Assembly: GCA_012839145.1 (NCBI GenBank)
Contig: DUNY01000342.1
Span: 1-17,321, forward strand
From: Thermoanaerobacterales bacterium
GTDB taxonomy: Bacteria; Bacillota; Thermosediminibacteria; Thermosediminibacterales; Tepidanaerobacteraceae
Direction: 5' to 3'
Length of the DNA: 17,321 bases
Both the position numbers and the translations under genes were made by a program. Below are positions 15,706-17,321 of the stretch, one piece after another. The notes beneath the pieces are model-generated. The model did not search any database. It saw only the letters and a list, made by a program, of their open reading frames with translations, and was not told the DNA's origin. The number at the start of each line of letters is the position of its first letter. The first letter of the stretch is position 1.

Positions 15706-15778
15706 TCCTTTATGACCGATCGTAAAAGCTATAGAGAAGCGATTCGTTCTTCTTTGTCAACTTCCACTAAATCATATA

Positions 15779-15807
15779 TTGTTTTTTTAAACTATATATG
15801 CTAAAAT
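15779..15807 (+). promoter_or_regulatory. Candidate promoter of sdpI-sdpR
   Basis: TTGTTT (15779-15784), 17 bases, TAAAAT (15802-15807). The -35 box is weak. An inverted repeat begins 4 bases downstream of the -10 box, as expected for a repressible promoter. Confidence 0.5.
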
Positions 15808-15810
15808 ACA

Positions 15811-15836
15811 TTTAGATAGTTATCAAAATATCTAAA
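15811..15836. promoter_or_regulatory. Inverted repeat, likely SdpR operator
   Basis: TTTAGATA (15811-15818) and TATCTAAA (15829-15836) are perfect 8-bp arms around 10 bases. The repeat sits between the -10 box and the ribosome site of sdpI. SdpR is an ArsR-family repressor encoded by the second gene of this pair, so self-regulation here is a reasonable inference. Confidence 0.55.
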
Positions 15837-15848
15837 AGGAGAATTTAT

Positions 15849-16511
15849 ATGTGTGAAAAAACAAAATTTAGATTACCTATAAATTGGCTAGTAATAGCTC
15901 TGATTCTTTCGCTTTACATTTTAGGCTATTTTTTTTACCCATATCTGCCTGAGCGTGTGCCCTCACACTGGAATATATCAGGACAAGTGGACGGTTATAG
16001 TTCGAGAACCTTCCACGTATTGTTTTTTCCAAGTATGATTCTTGCTTTATATGTGCTGATGTCCTTTGCACCGATTTTGGATCCCAGACCGGAAAATTAC
16101 AAAAAGTTTCAGGGAGTATATGAAGGTTTTCGTTGGGTGATGGTAGGTTTTTTGATAGTTCTATATGTGGTTACTACTCTTTTTGCTTTAGGATTTCCTA
16201 TATCCATAGGTCGGATAGTGAGATTTTGTATTGGAGTTTTGCTGATATTTATTGGAAACTATTTTGGCAAGATAAAACACAATTACACTTTTGGCATAAA
16301 GACTCCTTGGACCCTTGCCAGTGAGGAAGTATGGAATAAAACCCATAGAGTTTCTGGGCCTCTCTGGGTTGTAGCCGGTCTGGTATGGATCATTAGTGTA
16401 TTTATTCCGGAAAAACAGTCTTTTGTAGTATCTATGGGAGTATTGTTTCTTGTCAGCTTCTATGGTTTCATCTATTCTTATATATTATTTCAAAAACTTA
16501 AGAAAGAATAA
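15849..16511 (+). CDS. sdpI: SdpI-family membrane protein
   Basis: A 220-residue protein with about six membrane segments (near 12-30, 58-78, 97-115, 120-140, 172-190 and 195-215). The N-terminal DUF1648 motif VPSHWNISGQVDGY and the SdpI motif GIKTPWTLASEEVWNKTHR are clear. In Bacillus subtilis, SdpI gives immunity to the SdpC killing peptide and controls the repressor SdpR. No sdpC or processing genes are in the window, so here it may act as an orphan immunity or stress protein. The ATG follows AAAAGGAG. It is followed by sdpR 37 bases later. Confidence 0.9.
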   Translation: MCEKTKFRLPINWLVIALILSLYILGYFFYPYLPERVPSHWNISGQVDGYSSRTFHVLFFPSMILALYVLMSFAPILDPRPENYKKFQGVYEGFRWVMVGFLIVLYVVTTLFALGFPISIGRIVRFCIGVLLIFIGNYFGKIKHNYTFGIKTPWTLASEEVWNKTHRVSGPLWVVAGLVWIISVFIPEKQSFVVSMGVLFLVSFYGFIYSYILFQKLKKE

Positions 16512-16548
16512 AATGGGTTTGCATCTAACAGGGGAAAGGATGTGCGCG

Positions 16549-16824
16549 ATGAGCCTTAACATGATGTTTAAAGCTCTGTCAGATCCAATCCGGCGAAAAA
16601 TACTTCTTATGTTAAAAAATAATGATATGACAGCCGGGGAAATCGCAGAAGGATTTGATATATCAAAGCCAAGCATCTCCCATCACTTGAATACATTAAA
16701 ACAAGCAGGAATGGTGATGGATGAAAGAAAGGGCCAATATATCTACTATTCCATAAATACTTCCGTATTTGAAGATGTGGTGAGTTTCGGCATGGAACTA
16801 TGCGAGCGGAAAATACGGAAATAA
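16549..16824 (+). CDS. sdpR: SdpR-type ArsR-family repressor
   Basis: A 91-residue winged-helix repressor. FKALSDPIRRKILLML is the ArsR-family opening, and the recognition helix region ISKPSISHHLNTLKQAG is close to that of B. subtilis SdpR. There is no ArsR/SmtB metal-binding CxC motif in helix 3, so it is not expected to sense metals. I chose ATG 16549 because GGGGAAAGGA ends 8 bases upstream; in-frame ATGs at 16513 and 16540 have worse spacing. Gene order is sdpI then sdpR, the reverse of B. subtilis. Its likely target is the inverted repeat at 15811-15836. Confidence 0.9.
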   Translation: MSLNMMFKALSDPIRRKILLMLKNNDMTAGEIAEGFDISKPSISHHLNTLKQAGMVMDERKGQYIYYSINTSVFEDVVSFGMELCERKIRK

Positions 16825-16957
16825 AATAATTGCAATAATAGAAAAAGGCAAAAAACCCTCGAAAAAGAATTATTTTTATCGTATATATATTACATTAGAA
16901 CACTTTTATTTAACTCAATATAAATAAGTATCAAATAAATTCGGGGGGCTAAAAGAT

Positions 16958-17221
16958 TTGACAAAAGAAGAAACTTACAAATATTTTATTGATTTAATTA
17001 TTGATACAACCGGAGGTAAATTTACTGATCCGGATAATTTAATGGAGGAGAACCTATCATATTTTATTGAACGGTACTATAACACGCCACAGTGGGATTT
17101 CATGAAAAAGGAAGTTGAAACACTTATTAAAAAAGGTGATCTAATAGGTCTTGGGCTTTATATATTTAAAGCAGTAAAAAAATACAGAAAAGCACTTAAT
17201 GATTTTAGTGCAATTGAATAA
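16958..17221 (+). CDS. Small hypothetical protein
   Basis: An 87-residue, probably helical soluble protein starting at TTG 16958, with a GGGGGG run about 9 bases upstream. It is rich in Lys, Tyr and Ile and has no Cys or His, no membrane segment and no motif I recognise. The AT-rich leader and ribosome-like site support a real gene. It ends in TAA 27 bases before a terminator-like repeat. No function is proposed. Confidence 0.6.
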   Translation: MTKEETYKYFIDLIIDTTGGKFTDPDNLMEENLSYFIERYYNTPQWDFMKKEVETLIKKGDLIGLGLYIFKAVKKYRKALNDFSAIE

Positions 17222-17248
17222 AAAAGAACCGTCCTAATTATTCATTCC

Positions 17249-17304
17249 AAAGGGAGCTGTTACATTGCGAACTGTTTAGTTCGTTATGCAACAGCTCCCT
17301 TTTT
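17249..17304. repeat. Inverted repeat, copy 2 of the dispersed element, also terminator-like
   Basis: AAAGGGAGCTGTT (17249-17261) pairs with AACAGCTCCCTTT (17290-17302). An inner stem CGAACT/AGTTCG (17268-17273 with 17278-17283) has a GTTT loop. The right arm runs into TTTTTC, so it can terminate the small gene before it. Read on the minus strand it aligns with the element at 647-703 through GAGCTGTTG, ATAACGAAC and CAGTTC. Confidence 0.85.
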
Positions 17305-17321
17305 CTATGTAAATGTAAAAG

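Noticed and set aside
16825..16878. AAAATAATT/AATTATTTT inverted repeat after sdpR as a terminator
   Set aside because: It is pure AT with a loop of about 35 bases, easily expected by chance in such AT-rich DNA.

Overview
The window looks like chromosomal DNA of an anaerobic, low-GC Firmicute, most likely a clostridial lineage. The signs are strong AGGAGG-type ribosome sites, frequent TTG and GTG starts, a Firmicute-type SdpI/SdpR pair, a CsoR-type copper operator and enoate-reductase-like oxidoreductases. The species cannot be named from the sequence alone. No mobile-element gene, CRISPR array, rRNA or tRNA was seen.

Layout. 1-630 (+): the 3' end of an enoate-reductase-type flavoprotein, closed by a long inverted repeat. 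704-1631: decayed DNA, including a broken reverse-strand paralogue of the same flavoprotein and the first 20 codons of an FmdB-like zinc ribbon. 1662-3737 (-): smpB, then a two-gene unit of an actin-like ATPase and a bactofilin. 3976-6384 (-): small and large subunits of a [NiFe] hydrogenase-like enzyme. 6611-12547 (+, divergent): one dense operon holding a ferritin-like protein, a hydrogenase endopeptidase and hypA, hypB, hypF, hypC, hypD, hypE, followed by a second ferritin-like gene. 13218-15632 (+): a copper-exporting P-type ATPase behind a clear promoter and palindromic operator. 15849-16824 (+): sdpI and sdpR. 16958-17221 (+): an unknown small protein, then a second copy of the inverted repeat seen at the left end.

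The centre of interest is the hydrogenase-like enzyme. It keeps all four Ni-Fe cysteines, the cleavable C-terminal tail, and every ligand of the medial and distal Fe-S clusters. Nearby it has a complete set of maturation genes. By eye, however, it has lost two of the four proximal-cluster cysteines. It has also lost the gate glutamate of the RIEGH motif (now Ser) and three of the four residues that form the canopy over the active site, including the near-universal arginine (now Lys). HypF in the same operon lacks the acylphosphatase and zinc-finger domains. There is no Tat signal, membrane anchor or obvious redox-partner gene. Together this suggests a cytoplasmic Ni-Fe enzyme that is still assembled but whose proton and electron chemistry departs from ordinary hydrogenases: perhaps a sensor, a very slow enzyme or one with a new reaction. 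That interpretation is inference; the residue changes can be read directly.
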